Assembly (NCBI RefSeq): GCF_005502275.1
Contig: NZ_SWLZ01000003.1
Location: forward strand, 1-64,000
Direction: 5' to 3'
Origin: Robertmurraya siralis
Lineage (GTDB): Bacteria > Bacillota > Bacilli > Bacillales > Cytobacillaceae
DNA length: 64,000 nt
Of this stretch, positions 1 through 8,633 are shown piece after piece. Positions within the stretch are counted from its first letter, which is position 1. Each line of letters starts with the position of its first letter. A program made the translations under genes and the position numbers. The notes under the pieces were generated by a model. It did no database searches and was not told the origin of the DNA. It saw nothing but the letters and a program-made list of their open reading frames with translations.

Positions 1-69
1 GATAGGCTCATTCCCATATACATACCGTAAAACTATTTTTATTCTTTCTTCTGCAGTAAATTTGGACAT
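1..69 (-). CDS. IS3-family transposase OrfA, N-terminal fragment
   Basis: The first 23 codons are visible, starting with MSKFTAEERIKIVLRYV. This matches the N-terminal helix of the small DNA-binding OrfA protein (HTH) of IS3/IS150 transposases, which binds the inverted repeats. The gene runs out of the window at base 1, so function and integrity cannot be judged. The family call rests on this short stretch plus the IS-like terminus just upstream. Confidence 0.6.
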   Translation of the reverse strand, partial: MSKFTAEERIKIVLRYVYGNEPI

Positions 70-121
70 AAAAAAACCCCCGTAAACGTCAGATTGTGTC
101 TAACATTTACGGGGCAGTTCA
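1..121 (-). mobile_element. IS3-family (IS150-group-like) insertion sequence, 5' end only
   Basis: Read on the minus strand, the element starts near base 121 with TGAACTGCCCCGTAAATG, continues into TTAGACACAATCTGACG, and its transposase start codon is at 69. A terminal TG, an internal TTAGACA and a short leader before an OrfA-type protein are typical of IS150-group IS3 elements. The arms CCCCGTAAA (minus strand) and TTTACGGGG also form a hairpin before the start codon. The rest of the element lies left of the window, so neither its other end nor a target duplication can be checked. The abutting PAS kinase gene ends at 150, so the insertion did not cut it. Confidence 0.7.
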
Positions 122-149
122 GTCTCGCCACTTGCTTCTTATATTTGAA

Positions 150-1715
150 TTATTCGCAAACGGGAAGAATAACTTCCACAGTCGTTCCTTTCCCTTCAAT
201 GCTATTAATTCTTAGTTCACCATCATGACTTTCAATGATACTTTTCGAGATCATTAAACCGAGACCCGTTCCCTTCTCTTTCGTTGTGTAAAAGGGATTT
301 CCTATTTTATGTAAAAGATGTGCCGGGATACCCGCACCCGTATCATGAAAAGCAATTAAAACTTTGGAGTCGAGTCTTGTTGTTTCAAGAGTAATCTTGC
401 CACCGTTTCCCATTGCCTCGATCGCATTTTTGATAATATTTATAAATACTTGTTTTATTTTGTTCTCAACGCCATTAAAGAAAAGATTATGTATGGTTTG
501 CTGGTTTATATGGTTGATTACAACACCGTGCAAATTGGCTTGAGCACTCATTAACATTCGTACATTTTCAAGTAATTCCTCTAAACAAACTTGTTTAAAT
601 TCATCTTCTGTTGGCTTCGCCAGCAATAATAATTCCCCAACAATCGTATTAATTCTTTCAATTTCTGATATCATAATTTCAACATAGTCACTTTCCGTTG
701 AAAATTGATGGTTTAGCAACTGAGTAAAGCCTTTTAAACTCGTTAATGGGTTGCGTATTTCATGGGCGATTCCTGCGGCAAGCTCCCCAACAACATTTAA
801 CTTCTCAGATTGTTGGATAAACTCCTGGTTCCTTTTGATTTCTGTAATATCACGAATAACAATATGTAATGATTCCTCTCCGCCATAAACAAATGGAATA
901 ATCTTTACCTGAATATCAATAATGTCACCATTTAAACAAACAAATTTCTCTTCATAAGGCAACACCGGTAAACCAGCTTCAATTTCCTTATAGACCTTTT
1001 TAGCGCGCTCATGATAGGAAGGGTGAATAATATCATAGATGCTCATGCCGACTATTTCTTCTTTTGAATTTGCTTTTAATAATTCTACTCCTGTCTCATT
1101 AATAAATGTAATCTTATCACTCTTAACTTTTCTGACTATAATCGTTTCTGGGGCTTTTTCAACAAGTAAACGATATTTTTCCTCACTTTCATATAACTGA
1201 TTAAGAGTTGCCTTCTTTTCTTCAATTTCTCGTTGGAGATCTTTATTGATTTTATAGAGTTCCTTTGTCCTTTCGACAACTAAGCTCTCCAACTGAGCAA
1301 AATGCTGCTTTCTTTCAGTAATATCTCTAATCGTACATACATATATTTTTTCATTTTCAACTTCTGCATCTGCAAGATGGACCTCAATTGGAAAAGCTGT
1401 ATTATCCTTTTTTAAACCAACAGTATCGACATTTGCTCTTCTCGGGATATTGTCAATTGAAAATTCAAACAACACATCAACCCGTTCTCCAATTAATTCA
1501 TTGCTTAAATAACCAAACATCATGGTCACAGCAGGATTTACGGAAAGAATTTCACCTTCTTCATTAAAGAAGACAATTGTATCAATAGAAGTCTCGCCAA
1601 CTGCACGAGCCATTGCCTCTTTTTTTCGAAGTTCTATCGACACTGCTTCCAGTTCTTTCGTTCTTTTCGAAATCAATTCGCTTTGTTCAATTACTTTTTT
1701 CTTATGTAAATACAT
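150..1715 (-). CDS. PAS-PAS sensor histidine kinase (probable C-terminal part of a split response-regulator/kinase)
   Basis: The 521-residue reading frame has two PAS domains (about 40-145 and 180-295), a HisKA domain whose phospho-acceptor lies in GIAHEIRNPL near 320, and a HATPase domain with N box (NIIKNAIEA), G1 (DTGAGIP) and G2 (GTGLGL). It resembles NtrB/KinA-type cytosolic kinases. There is no membrane segment. The first Met (MYLHKKK) has no clear ribosome binding site, and the codons just upstream in the same frame read SKVDAFVS, the normal tail of a receiver domain. The preceding receiver gene ends out of frame across the junction, so one ancestral REC-PAS-PAS-kinase protein is likely. 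If the split is real, this part may be translated poorly or only by frameshifting. Confidence 0.85.
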   Translation of the reverse strand: MYLHKKKVIEQSELISKRTKELEAVSIELRKKEAMARAVGETSIDTIVFFNEEGEILSVNPAVTMMFGYLSNELIGERVDVLFEFSIDNIPRRANVDTVGLKKDNTAFPIEVHLADAEVENEKIYVCTIRDITERKQHFAQLESLVVERTKELYKINKDLQREIEEKKATLNQLYESEEKYRLLVEKAPETIIVRKVKSDKITFINETGVELLKANSKEEIVGMSIYDIIHPSYHERAKKVYKEIEAGLPVLPYEEKFVCLNGDIIDIQVKIIPFVYGGEESLHIVIRDITEIKRNQEFIQQSEKLNVVGELAAGIAHEIRNPLTSLKGFTQLLNHQFSTESDYVEIMISEIERINTIVGELLLLAKPTEDEFKQVCLEELLENVRMLMSAQANLHGVVINHINQQTIHNLFFNGVENKIKQVFINIIKNAIEAMGNGGKITLETTRLDSKVLIAFHDTGAGIPAHLLHKIGNPFYTTKEKGTGLGLMISKSIIESHDGELRINSIEGKGTTVEVILPVCE

Positions 1716-2089
1716 AGAAACAAAGGCATCAACCTTACTTTTAAAATGATCGGATCGACAGGCTTCAATATATAATCTATTGCTCCGACGGAATATCCAT
1801 AGAGAATATTCTCGATCGTTTGACTTAAAGCGGTGATAAAAATTATTGGAACATCCTTTGTTTTCTCTCGTTCACGAATCATTTTTGCGGTTTCAAATCC
1901 ATTTAGCGTAGGCATCTGTACATCCATCAGAATAACAGCAAATTTTTTCTTAAGCACCCATTTCAATGCCTCCATACCCGAATTTGCCTGGATGAGACAA
2001 TACTCTGGCGAATCGAGCACCGCTTTTAAAGCCAGTAGATTTTCCGGTCGATCATCAACCAATAGGATATTGACGCGTCTATCCTCCAT
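1691..2089 (-). CDS. Receiver domain protein (N-terminal part of the split regulator/kinase)
   Basis: This is a CheY-like receiver with the acidic pair and first strand in NILLVDD, phospho-acceptor Asp in VILMDVQMP, the T of FITAL and the Lys of LKPVDP. The family fold is complete to about residue 117. After ILK the frame goes into a nonsensical tail ending in IYIRKK and stops at 1691. A one-base shift at 1739-1745 would instead continue into the PAS kinase frame. I chose the ATG at 2089 because AGGGG lies ten bases upstream; the GTG at 2098 overlaps the methyltransferase stop as GTGA and is an alternative. It is the third gene of the signalling operon. Confidence 0.75.
   Translation of the reverse strand: MEDRRVNILLVDDRPENLLALKAVLDSPEYCLIQANSGMEALKWVLKKKFAVILMDVQMPTLNGFETAKMIREREKTKDVPIIFITALSQTIENILYGYSVGAIDYILKPVDPIILKVRLMPLFLCIYIRKK
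1739..1745 (-). other. Slippery heptamer T TTA AAA at the receiver/kinase frame break
   Basis: In the receiver frame the codons read ATT TTA AAA GTA. The seven bases T TTA AAA fit the X XXY YYZ rule for minus-one ribosomal frameshifting. A minus-one slip here gives ILK-SKVDAFVS and enters the PAS kinase frame exactly where a receiver-kinase linker is expected. Adding one A to the AAAA run would do the same at DNA level. So this is either a homopolymer deletion (real or a sequencing error) or a site of programmed frameshifting. The sequence alone cannot decide. Confidence 0.5.
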
Positions 2090-2094
2090 TACTC

Positions 2095-2934
2095 TCACAC
2101 CCCTGTATCCTTTTGATAGATTTTTTCTTTATTATCGATCACTTGATATTGTAAATTTGTCATTCTATTCAATAGCCCTTCGCGACTCCCCAGTCCCAAA
2201 AATCCATTGTTGCTTAAACTATGAAAAAACAAAGAATGAACACGTTCCTGTAATGATCTATTAAAATAGATCAAGACATTGCGGCAAATAATCATATGGA
2301 ATTCATTAAACGAACCATCTGTAACCAAATTATGTTGAGCGAAAGTGATATTTTTCGACAAACTCGCATCAAATTTGGCAAAATCTTTTTGAACTGTATA
2401 ATAACCGGAGAAATCCTGTACCCCGCCGGAATTAACATAATTATTCGTATAATCCTGCATTTTTTTTAATGGGAATTCGCCTTTTTTCGCTGCCTCCAAC
2501 ACTCTTTCATTGATATCTGTCGCATAAATTCTTGACTTGTCAAAAAGGCCTTCTTCCTTTAAAAGGATTGCCATTGAATAAACTTCCTCACCGGTTGAAC
2601 ATCCAGCATGCCAAATTCGGATAAGTGGATACTTAGCCAATTTAGGCAGTATCTTTTTCCTCATCGTCAAGAAAAAGCTAGGATCACGAAACATTTCCGA
2701 GACATTAATGGAAAAATCAAAATACAGCTTCTCCATCATTTTAGGATCATGGAGAACCCGATCGAGCAGCTGAGTCACAGTTGCTATTTTCTCTACTTTC
2801 ATGCGGTATAAAATTCTTCTCCTAATTGAAGTCATTGCATAATCTCTAAAATCAAGCCCGTAACATTGATAGATTCCTTCAAGCAAGAGTTTAATTTCAA
2901 TAGTCTCCATTTTGCTACTCTGCTGAACATTCAT
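2095..2934 (-). CDS. CheR-type protein-glutamate O-methyltransferase
   Basis: The 279-residue protein has an all-helical N-terminal domain (about 10-75) and a SAM-binding methyltransferase domain. The SAM motif reads WHAGCSTGEEVYS, followed by IYATDIN and the CheR-typical IICRNVLIYF. CheR enzymes methylate glutamates of chemoreceptors, but no receptor, CheB or CheW is nearby. The protein sits between a hybrid kinase and a receiver/kinase, an arrangement seen in non-chemotaxis signalling clusters. Its target may therefore be the upstream kinase or the receiver partner, which is inference. The ATG has AAAGG upstream and the stop overlaps the start region of the receiver gene, so the two are translationally linked. 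Confidence 0.9.
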   Translation of the reverse strand: MNVQQSSKMETIEIKLLLEGIYQCYGLDFRDYAMTSIRRRILYRMKVEKIATVTQLLDRVLHDPKMMEKLYFDFSINVSEMFRDPSFFLTMRKKILPKLAKYPLIRIWHAGCSTGEEVYSMAILLKEEGLFDKSRIYATDINERVLEAAKKGEFPLKKMQDYTNNYVNSGGVQDFSGYYTVQKDFAKFDASLSKNITFAQHNLVTDGSFNEFHMIICRNVLIYFNRSLQERVHSLFFHSLSNNGFLGLGSREGLLNRMTNLQYQVIDNKEKIYQKDTGV

Positions 2935-2978
2935 TTTATCTACCTTTCACTTCAACGTCTAAGCTTTAGACGATAATT

Positions 2979-5672
2979 TTATTTATAAAGCCATACCTTT
3001 AATAATGAATATAGCTGCTCTAAATTAACCGGTTTCGTAATATAGTCGGACGCCCCAGCATCAATACATTTCTTGCGATCATGACTCATCGCCTTGGCGG
3101 TTAATGCGACAATTGGCAAATCAACAAAGCGCGCATCTTTACGAATCTTGCTCATCGCCTCATATCCGTCCATCTCAGGCATCATAATATCCATTAACAC
3201 AATATCGACATCGTCGTGTTCCTGAAGATATTGAATCCCGTCTCTCCCATTTTCAGCAAAGGAAACGTTCATTCCAACCGCCTCTAATGCTGTTGTAAGC
3301 GAAAAAACGTTTCTCATATCATCGTCGACAACAAGAACCTTTTTTCCTACAAGATATTGATCCTGTACAGATTCGGTTAAAAGAGTTGGATCTGCAATTA
3401 ATTGGGGGTATACTTCTTCGACAGTAACCGCAGCTTCTTGTTCGCTAATAAGTTTTTCTGGTAAATTTGAGATTGGTAGATAAAAGGTAAATATACTACC
3501 ATTCCCCTCTTGACTAGTAACAGTTATGTATCCATTCAATAGGGCTGCCAGCTCACGGCTTATCGACAACCCTAACCCTGTGCCGCCATACTTGCGACTC
3601 GTAGTTCCGTCCGCTTGTTGAAAGGCTTCAAAAATAAGCTGTTGATTCTGTTTTGAGATGCCAATTCCAGTATCGGATACTTTAAACATGACATACGTTT
3701 CTCCCCAACTTCCAGCATGCTTTTTTACCTCCAGCTTTACAAAGCCTCGTTCAGTAAATTTAATCGCGTTGGAAAGAAGATTTTTCAAGATTTGATAAAC
3801 CTTTTGCTCATCCGTATATAAAAATCTTGGAATCCCAGCTTCAATATCGATCTTGAATTGAATGCCTTTCTTTACGGCAAGCGGTTCAAATTGTTTAATT
3901 AAAGATTGTTCCAATTCACTCATATTCATTTCAATTTCATGAACGTCTAATTTCCCGGCTTCGATTTTCGTTAAATCGAGAATATCGTTAATTAAATTCA
4001 GCAAATCTTTCCCTGCTGCATATATCGTACTAACATACTCTTTTTGCTTGACAGTTAAATTTTCTTCTTTATTCTCGAGTAATATTTGCGCAAGAATAAG
4101 CAAGCTATTTAAAGGAGTTCTTAATTCATGAGACATATTCGCCAAAAATTCTGATTTATATTTAGAGCTTAATTGAAGCTGCTTTGTTCGTTCTTCCAAC
4201 TCCAGTTTTGTATTTTCCAAATCCTTTGTTTTTTGCTCTGAATGTCTATATTGAGCCTCCAGCTCTTCATTCATTGTCCGCAGCTCCTCTTGCTGAAGCT
4301 GCAGTTCTTCAGATTGACTCTGTAATTCTTCATTGAGTGTCTGTGCCTCTTCTAACAAATTTCGCACCTGCATTTGTTGATTAATTCGATAAATGGTGAT
4401 TCCAAGCTGCTTTGTAGCCTCCATAAGCAATTTTTCCTGCAAAGGTGTAAATTCGGTCAGCGTTGCCAGCTCCATTACCCCGACAACCTCCCCATCAAGA
4501 TGAATGGGTACAATCATAATTGCATTCGGCTTTGCTTCACCAATGCTTGAGGAAATAGAAATGTAATTATCTGGAATATGAAAAAGCTGTTTGATTTTTC
4601 CATCTTTAGCACATTGACCAACTAACCCTTCTCCCCACTTAATTTTTTCCTTGCCTTCAAATTCTATATTTTCCGCACCTGCATAAGACGAAACCTGGGT
4701 CAAATATCGTAAGGATTGTTCGTCCTTCACAATGTACAGGGAACCGTATGTAGCATCTACCATCGGAACAATTTCCTGAAGATATGTATCGCCCAGCTTT
4801 AAAATATCGAGTATCTCCTGTGATAACATGGAAAGGTCAGCAAGTTGCTTTGCGAGCCAATTTTGTTCTTCAATCTCTTCGGTATATTCTCTTTCCATAC
4901 GTTCATGATCCTCTAGCGCTTGCGCCATTTCATTATATGCCAAAGCAATTTCTCCGATTTCATCTTTTCCAGTCAATTTCAGTCTTGGTAGATTTTCCGA
5001 TCCATATTGAATACTTTTCATCACATCCCTTATACTGCGAAAGCGGGTTTTAATATCGCGAATGACCCACTTGGAAACAACATAACCAAAAATCAGTGCA
5101 ATCATAATAGACGAGATGCTTATTTTGATAAAGAGATCATAAGTGGCTTTCGAATTGTCCAATGTGTCTTCCATAATCCCTTCCTGAATGGAAATCAACT
5201 CATCAATAACTGTGACAATTTGTCCATATTGCTCACTAGCCATTGAATCGATCCCAAAAACCGCATTGGTGCCATTATATAATACTCGTGAAAGACTCTC
5301 CTCAACTGTCTTTTCATACGAATCTACTTGAGAAATCAGCGTATTTAATAGCGCTTTTGCTTCTTGCGCCTTGATGATATCCTTCAATACTGCAATATCA
5401 TCATCAATCCCAATCATTGCTTCACGAATGCTTAAGACTTTTTCCTCTTTATCTTTATCAGCACTCTGAAGTAAAATCGTTAATTCATTATCAATGTTCT
5501 TCGTACTTGAACGAATATGATTAAGTAATTTTATTTTTTCATACCTATCCTCAACTAAATTATGTATATCTTGATTTTGATGATTGAGAATTCCGACAAT
5601 AAGTGCAATCATGACAGTTACCAATAAAATCATTAATCCAAAGCCAACATATAATCTTGTTGTATATTTCAT
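2979..5672 (-). CDS. Membrane hybrid sensor histidine kinase (sensor-HAMP-GAF-HisKA-HATPase-receiver)
   Basis: The 897-residue protein begins with a membrane helix (about 8-28), an extracytoplasmic helical sensor resembling four-helix CHASE3/methyl-accepting ligand domains, and a second helix (about 181-199). A HAMP linker, a GAF domain (about 285-430), a Gln/Glu-rich coiled coil, HisKA (NMSHELRTPLNSL), HATPase (DTGIGI and GTGLGL) and a C-terminal receiver (VLVVDDD, LMDIMMPEMDG, LTAKA) follow. It is the first gene of the minus-strand operon; GGGG lies nine bases before the ATG. Phosphate could pass to its own receiver or to the downstream receiver/kinase. The input signal cannot be told from sequence. 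Confidence 0.9.
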   Translation of the reverse strand: MKYTTRLYVGFGLMILLVTVMIALIVGILNHQNQDIHNLVEDRYEKIKLLNHIRSSTKNIDNELTILLQSADKDKEEKVLSIREAMIGIDDDIAVLKDIIKAQEAKALLNTLISQVDSYEKTVEESLSRVLYNGTNAVFGIDSMASEQYGQIVTVIDELISIQEGIMEDTLDNSKATYDLFIKISISSIMIALIFGYVVSKWVIRDIKTRFRSIRDVMKSIQYGSENLPRLKLTGKDEIGEIALAYNEMAQALEDHERMEREYTEEIEEQNWLAKQLADLSMLSQEILDILKLGDTYLQEIVPMVDATYGSLYIVKDEQSLRYLTQVSSYAGAENIEFEGKEKIKWGEGLVGQCAKDGKIKQLFHIPDNYISISSSIGEAKPNAIMIVPIHLDGEVVGVMELATLTEFTPLQEKLLMEATKQLGITIYRINQQMQVRNLLEEAQTLNEELQSQSEELQLQQEELRTMNEELEAQYRHSEQKTKDLENTKLELEERTKQLQLSSKYKSEFLANMSHELRTPLNSLLILAQILLENKEENLTVKQKEYVSTIYAAGKDLLNLINDILDLTKIEAGKLDVHEIEMNMSELEQSLIKQFEPLAVKKGIQFKIDIEAGIPRFLYTDEQKVYQILKNLLSNAIKFTERGFVKLEVKKHAGSWGETYVMFKVSDTGIGISKQNQQLIFEAFQQADGTTSRKYGGTGLGLSISRELAALLNGYITVTSQEGNGSIFTFYLPISNLPEKLISEQEAAVTVEEVYPQLIADPTLLTESVQDQYLVGKKVLVVDDDMRNVFSLTTALEAVGMNVSFAENGRDGIQYLQEHDDVDIVLMDIMMPEMDGYEAMSKIRKDARFVDLPIVALTAKAMSHDRKKCIDAGASDYITKPVNLEQLYSLLKVWLYK

Positions 5673-6050
5673 CCAAAGCTACCCCTTTTATTTATTGTTT
5701 TTCTCTAATTTCTCCATTGCATGACATATAAATCATCAATTCTACTATTTTCCCTCTTTATTTAAAAGTAAACCCACTATGACTTCTATTTTATATAAAT
5801 TTGCTGAATTTTGTATGCAGTTTTTTCATAAATCCCCTTTGTCCATCTAAGCCCATTTCGGCTTTGTTGCATTGAGAAGAGGGAAACAGACAAGCTTGCT
5901 CTTCCTTTTTGACTTGGCAAAGCGGATTTTTTTTTACGATCCGTTTATTCTTTCTTAAGGTTAACTTGCATGAGTTAAAAAGAGACGTGTACTCACAAAA
6001 CATGCTCAGCAACAGCCGATTTATTAACTAGATGCTCAAAGGGTGGAAAT
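5673..6050. other. Intergenic stretch without a supported gene
   Basis: A 73-codon open frame on the minus strand (5791-6012) has no family resemblance I recognise and no convincing ribosome binding site, so I do not call it. The part next to 5672 should hold the promoter of the hybrid kinase operon, but I see no clear -35/-10 pair. Confidence 0.4.
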
Positions 6051-6233
6051 ATGAGAAAAATTGAGGATGTCGCATTTAAAGATAGCCGTGGTCAGAGCTC
6101 GACTAGCCAGAGGCAATAAGTGGCCATCGCCTTGAAAGACAAATGTGATTCATTTGAAGTGTTTTTAAATACAATCTTTACGATATTGATGAAATACAAA
6201 AAACGATTAAACGAGCAGAACAAAGCCCCTTAA
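6051..6233 (+). pseudogene. Small 60-codon gene interrupted by TAA
   Basis: An ATG at 6051 is preceded by AAAGGGTGG at good spacing. The frame runs 22 codons to a TAA at 6117-6119 and then continues in the same frame for 37 more codons to a TAA at 6231. The second half is well formed (SFEVFLNTIFTILMKYKK). A ribosome binding site and an open second half suggest a small gene inactivated by one nonsense change. I do not recognise the family. Chance cannot be excluded for so short a frame. Confidence 0.3.
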
Positions 6234-6276
6234 CGCTTTTTATTGCTTCCAGCTTCACCAAAGTCCTTTTTATCAT

Positions 6277-6370
6277 GACTCTGTTATATGTTAGTATTGA
6301 TACTTGCCGCATTTTCTATCTGATTTCAGTATAACTAAAAAGACGTGTGAAACCTTGATTTCACACGAAA
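6277..6370 (+). repeat. Dispersed palindromic repeat, copy 1
   Basis: It shares CTCTGTTATATGT and the following bases with the copy at 9574 (20 of 23 positions) and TTTCAGTATAAC with the copy at 24846. It contains the hairpin CGTGTGAAA/TTTCACACG. The order of the blocks differs from the other copies, so it looks rearranged or decayed. It lies between the broken small gene and the 3' end of the yeiH-type gene. Confidence 0.5.
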
Positions 6371-6408
6371 TAAGCCTTTGAGCAACAATATTGTTAAGCA
6401 ATCCTTTA

Positions 6409-7410
6409 CTATAAAAAGCGGATCATGATTAAGCTCACGATAGAGACTACAACGGAAGCAAATAACCCTGTTAAAAATGGTTTGTATCCAAGCTTAACGA
6501 ATCCTTTCAAATTAACCTGCAATCCTACTGCTGCCATCACCATGACAATGATAAATTTCGCAAAGTCATTGCTAAATGCTTGAAGCCCTTCAGAAAAAAA
6601 ACCAAGAGAATTCAAAATGCTCATAAATAAAAACCAAAGAATAAACCATGGAAAAGCATTTTTCAAAGAATTTTTGACACTCCCTTTCTTTTGATTGCTC
6701 ATTAAAGCAGGCAAAATAAGAATTACCGGGAGCAGAAATAGTGTCCGTGCCAATTTTACAGTTGTTGCAACATCTCCTGCTTCACTGCTGTATGCAAAAC
6801 CTACTGCAACTGCGGAAGAAGTATCATGAACAGCGGTACCACTCCATATTCCAAAATCAATTGCATTGAAATTTAGTAATTGACCGACAAAAGGATAAAC
6901 GAAAAAAGCAATTAAATTGAAAAAAACAATCGTTGAAATAGCATAAGCGGTTTCATCCTCCTTCGCGTCCAGTATCCCCTTTACACAAGAAATAGCTGTA
7001 GTTCCACAAATACTTGTCCCAATCCCGATCATCAGCGTAAGAGTGCGATCGAGCTTAAGTAATTTTCCAAACCAGTAGGTAAGTGCAATGCCCAAAATGA
7101 CTGAAGTGACAACTACTATAATGGACTGCCGGCCAATGTCTACTATGGCATTTAAATTCAAGCTTATTCCTAATAAAACAACAGCCAATTTTAACAGCTT
7201 TGTCACAACAAAGGTTATTCCTGATTGATAGATGGGGGAAACATCCCATAAACTTCCTAAAATGAGTCCTAAAATAATGGCAAATAAAATACCTCCAACT
7301 AAAGGAAAAAGACTTCCTAAATAATGGGCAACGATCGCAATCACAACAACAAGGATCATACCTCTTAATCTTTTCTTCCACTTTGTGTTCAAATCTTGAT
7401 GTATAAACAA
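6409..7410 (-). CDS. YeiH-family putative sulfate exporter (UPF0324)
   Basis: This integral membrane protein of about 333 residues has roughly ten hydrophobic segments. It carries conserved family stretches such as IGTSICGTTAISCVKG and SGTAVHDTSSAVAVG. The family is annotated as putative sulfate exporters; direct transport evidence is scarce. The frame is open to a TTG at 7446, but AGGGGAG lies before a TTG at 7410 that gives the usual N-terminus (MFIHQDLN), so I prefer that; a GTG at 7419 is also possible. The gene stands alone, with a LysR-type regulator absent from the neighbourhood although often found beside it elsewhere. Confidence 0.85.
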   Translation of the reverse strand: MFIHQDLNTKWKKRLRGMILVVVIAIVAHYLGSLFPLVGGILFAIILGLILGSLWDVSPIYQSGITFVVTKLLKLAVVLLGISLNLNAIVDIGRQSIIVVVTSVILGIALTYWFGKLLKLDRTLTLMIGIGTSICGTTAISCVKGILDAKEDETAYAISTIVFFNLIAFFVYPFVGQLLNFNAIDFGIWSGTAVHDTSSAVAVGFAYSSEAGDVATTVKLARTLFLLPVILILPALMSNQKKGSVKNSLKNAFPWFILWFLFMSILNSLGFFSEGLQAFSNDFAKFIIVMVMAAVGLQVNLKGFVKLGYKPFLTGLFASVVVSIVSLIMIRFL

Positions 7411-7446
7411 ATTTTCCACTACTCCCCTAATAGACGCACGAAACAA

Positions 7447-7785
7447 ATCGATATTTTTATATCATACACATAAAAAAGGGTATCAAAGAATTGACTTCTT
7501 TAACACCTTTTTTTCTGTTACGACTTGCTGTAGCCGTTCTAATCAGTAAAAATTGATAGATTTTTTAAGAATTTTATAACATAAGAGCTATCAGTAAAAA
7601 CCTGAACAGCACCTCTATCAACCTCTTAAATGAATCAAGCTCGACCATCGATAACTTCGCGCTCTAGCCCAGTCGTCACCTCAATATGTTTATATAGTAA
7701 TCACTTTTGCTCTTCCGGATTTTCTTCAAAAATTTATTAAATGGTGCGATAAACCAAAAAAATATTAGAGAACCCTAAAAAAATA
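7447..7785. other. Intergenic stretch, no gene seen
   Basis: About 340 bases upstream of the yeiH-type gene. An imperfect A/T-flanked hairpin at about 7472-7514 (AAAAAGGGT and ACCTTTTTT arms) could be a terminator or attenuator. I see no open frame with family resemblance. Confidence 0.4.
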
Positions 7786-7811
7786 AAGTCAACCATCTTA
7801 ATGGTCAACTT
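7786..7811 (-). terminator. Rho-independent terminator of the 50-residue gene
   Basis: On the minus strand AAGTTGACCAT pairs with ATGGTTGACTT (two G-U pairs) around TTAAG and is followed by TTTATTTTTTT. The stop codon of the upstream gene lies in the loop. Confidence 0.7.
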
Positions 7812-7950
7812 CATCCTTTTCCGTTAGTTCGAGTTCAGCTCTCATTCTTTCTTCTTCTTCATCAACACTAATTCGCGCGATTTGTTCGACCAATTGATGG
7901 TGAACAAAGTCCATGTCCTCCTGACAGTGAAACGGTTGCTTTTTTTTCAT
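7798..7950 (-). CDS. Small acidic/His-containing protein of unknown function (50 aa)
   Basis: The frame opens at 8007, but the ATG at 7950 has GAGGGAG eight bases upstream, while the upstream ATG has no ribosome binding site. The product begins MKKKQPFHCQEDMDF and ends in an acidic stretch (DEEEERMRAELELTEKDE). There is no signal peptide or membrane helix. A fitted terminator overlaps its stop codon, which supports a real transcription unit. I do not recognise the family. It is followed on the same strand by nothing for about 340 bases. Confidence 0.5.
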   Translation of the reverse strand: MKKKQPFHCQEDMDFVHHQLVEQIARISVDEEEERMRAELELTEKDEVDH

Positions 7951-8039
7951 GTCAGTCACTCCCTCTTTGCTGTGATTCTGCTTGTTTATAGAGTCACCTT
8001 GAGACATTATATTTATTCATAAGCAGCACTTGAACATGT

Positions 8040-8621
8040 TTACTTGAAAGGCATCCCAATAAGTTGAGAAATGGCGCGACAAAATTTATGCCAATTTTCA
8101 GGGAAGGTGTGCAAGCCCTCACTTTCATATAGCTTTCCTTTAGTTTTAAGGATGACAGACCAGCTTATACCGTCTAATACGAGAGCCTCAGGCTGATAAT
8201 CCCGCTCCCAATTCCATATTTTCAATCGAATTACTTCTTTTTTAAACTGTTCAACATTGCCAATATATATCGTTTTCTCTTCTCGATCCTTTTGCATTAA
8301 ACTGGCGTTTCTCCATTCAAACATATAAAAACGCTGATGTACAAAATCAACTTCAACTTTAAAAGATGGGCCTGGAAACCTGCCGATCATTGCAGTTAAG
8401 GATTGAAGCTCCTTTTCTTCCCTGATTGACACAATATCTCCTGTAACCGAAAATAAATCTTTTTTTCTAGTCACGACAGATTTTACTTGAGAAACTTGAA
8501 CGGGGTTTTCTTTTCCACTTTTACTAGTCCAGTTCCTTTCGTTCATTTCTTCGCAAATTGTGTGAAAAGAAACAGGTCCCTTTTTTTCTAAAATATCAAT
8601 AATAACTTCATACATATTCAT
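8040..8621 (-). CDS. Hypothetical protein with HARE-HTH-like winged helix
   Basis: The N-terminal 60 residues (YEVIIDILEKKGPVSFHTI then NPVQVSQVKSVVTRKKDLF) fit the pattern of HARE-HTH winged helices, also found in RNA polymerase delta subunit and restriction enzymes. The remaining 130 residues are rich in aromatic residues and Lys and match nothing I know. I chose the ATG at 8621 with AAGGA twelve bases upstream; ATG at 8633 and 8615 are alternatives. Total is about 193 residues. A nucleic-acid-associated role is inference from the domain guess only. Confidence 0.6.
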   Translation of the reverse strand: MNMYEVIIDILEKKGPVSFHTICEEMNERNWTSKSGKENPVQVSQVKSVVTRKKDLFSVTGDIVSIREEKELQSLTAMIGRFPGPSFKVEVDFVHQRFYMFEWRNASLMQKDREEKTIYIGNVEQFKKEVIRLKIWNWERDYQPEALVLDGISWSVILKTKGKLYESEGLHTFPENWHKFCRAISQLIGMPFK

Positions 8622-8633
8622 CACTAAACCCAT

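Noticed and set aside
5791-6012. 73-codon minus-strand frame
   Set aside because: No ribosome binding site and no recognisable protein pattern.
7600-7700. Minus-strand run resembling IEVTTGLEREVIDG of efflux adaptor proteins
   Set aside because: Too short and flanked by stops; not enough for a relic call.
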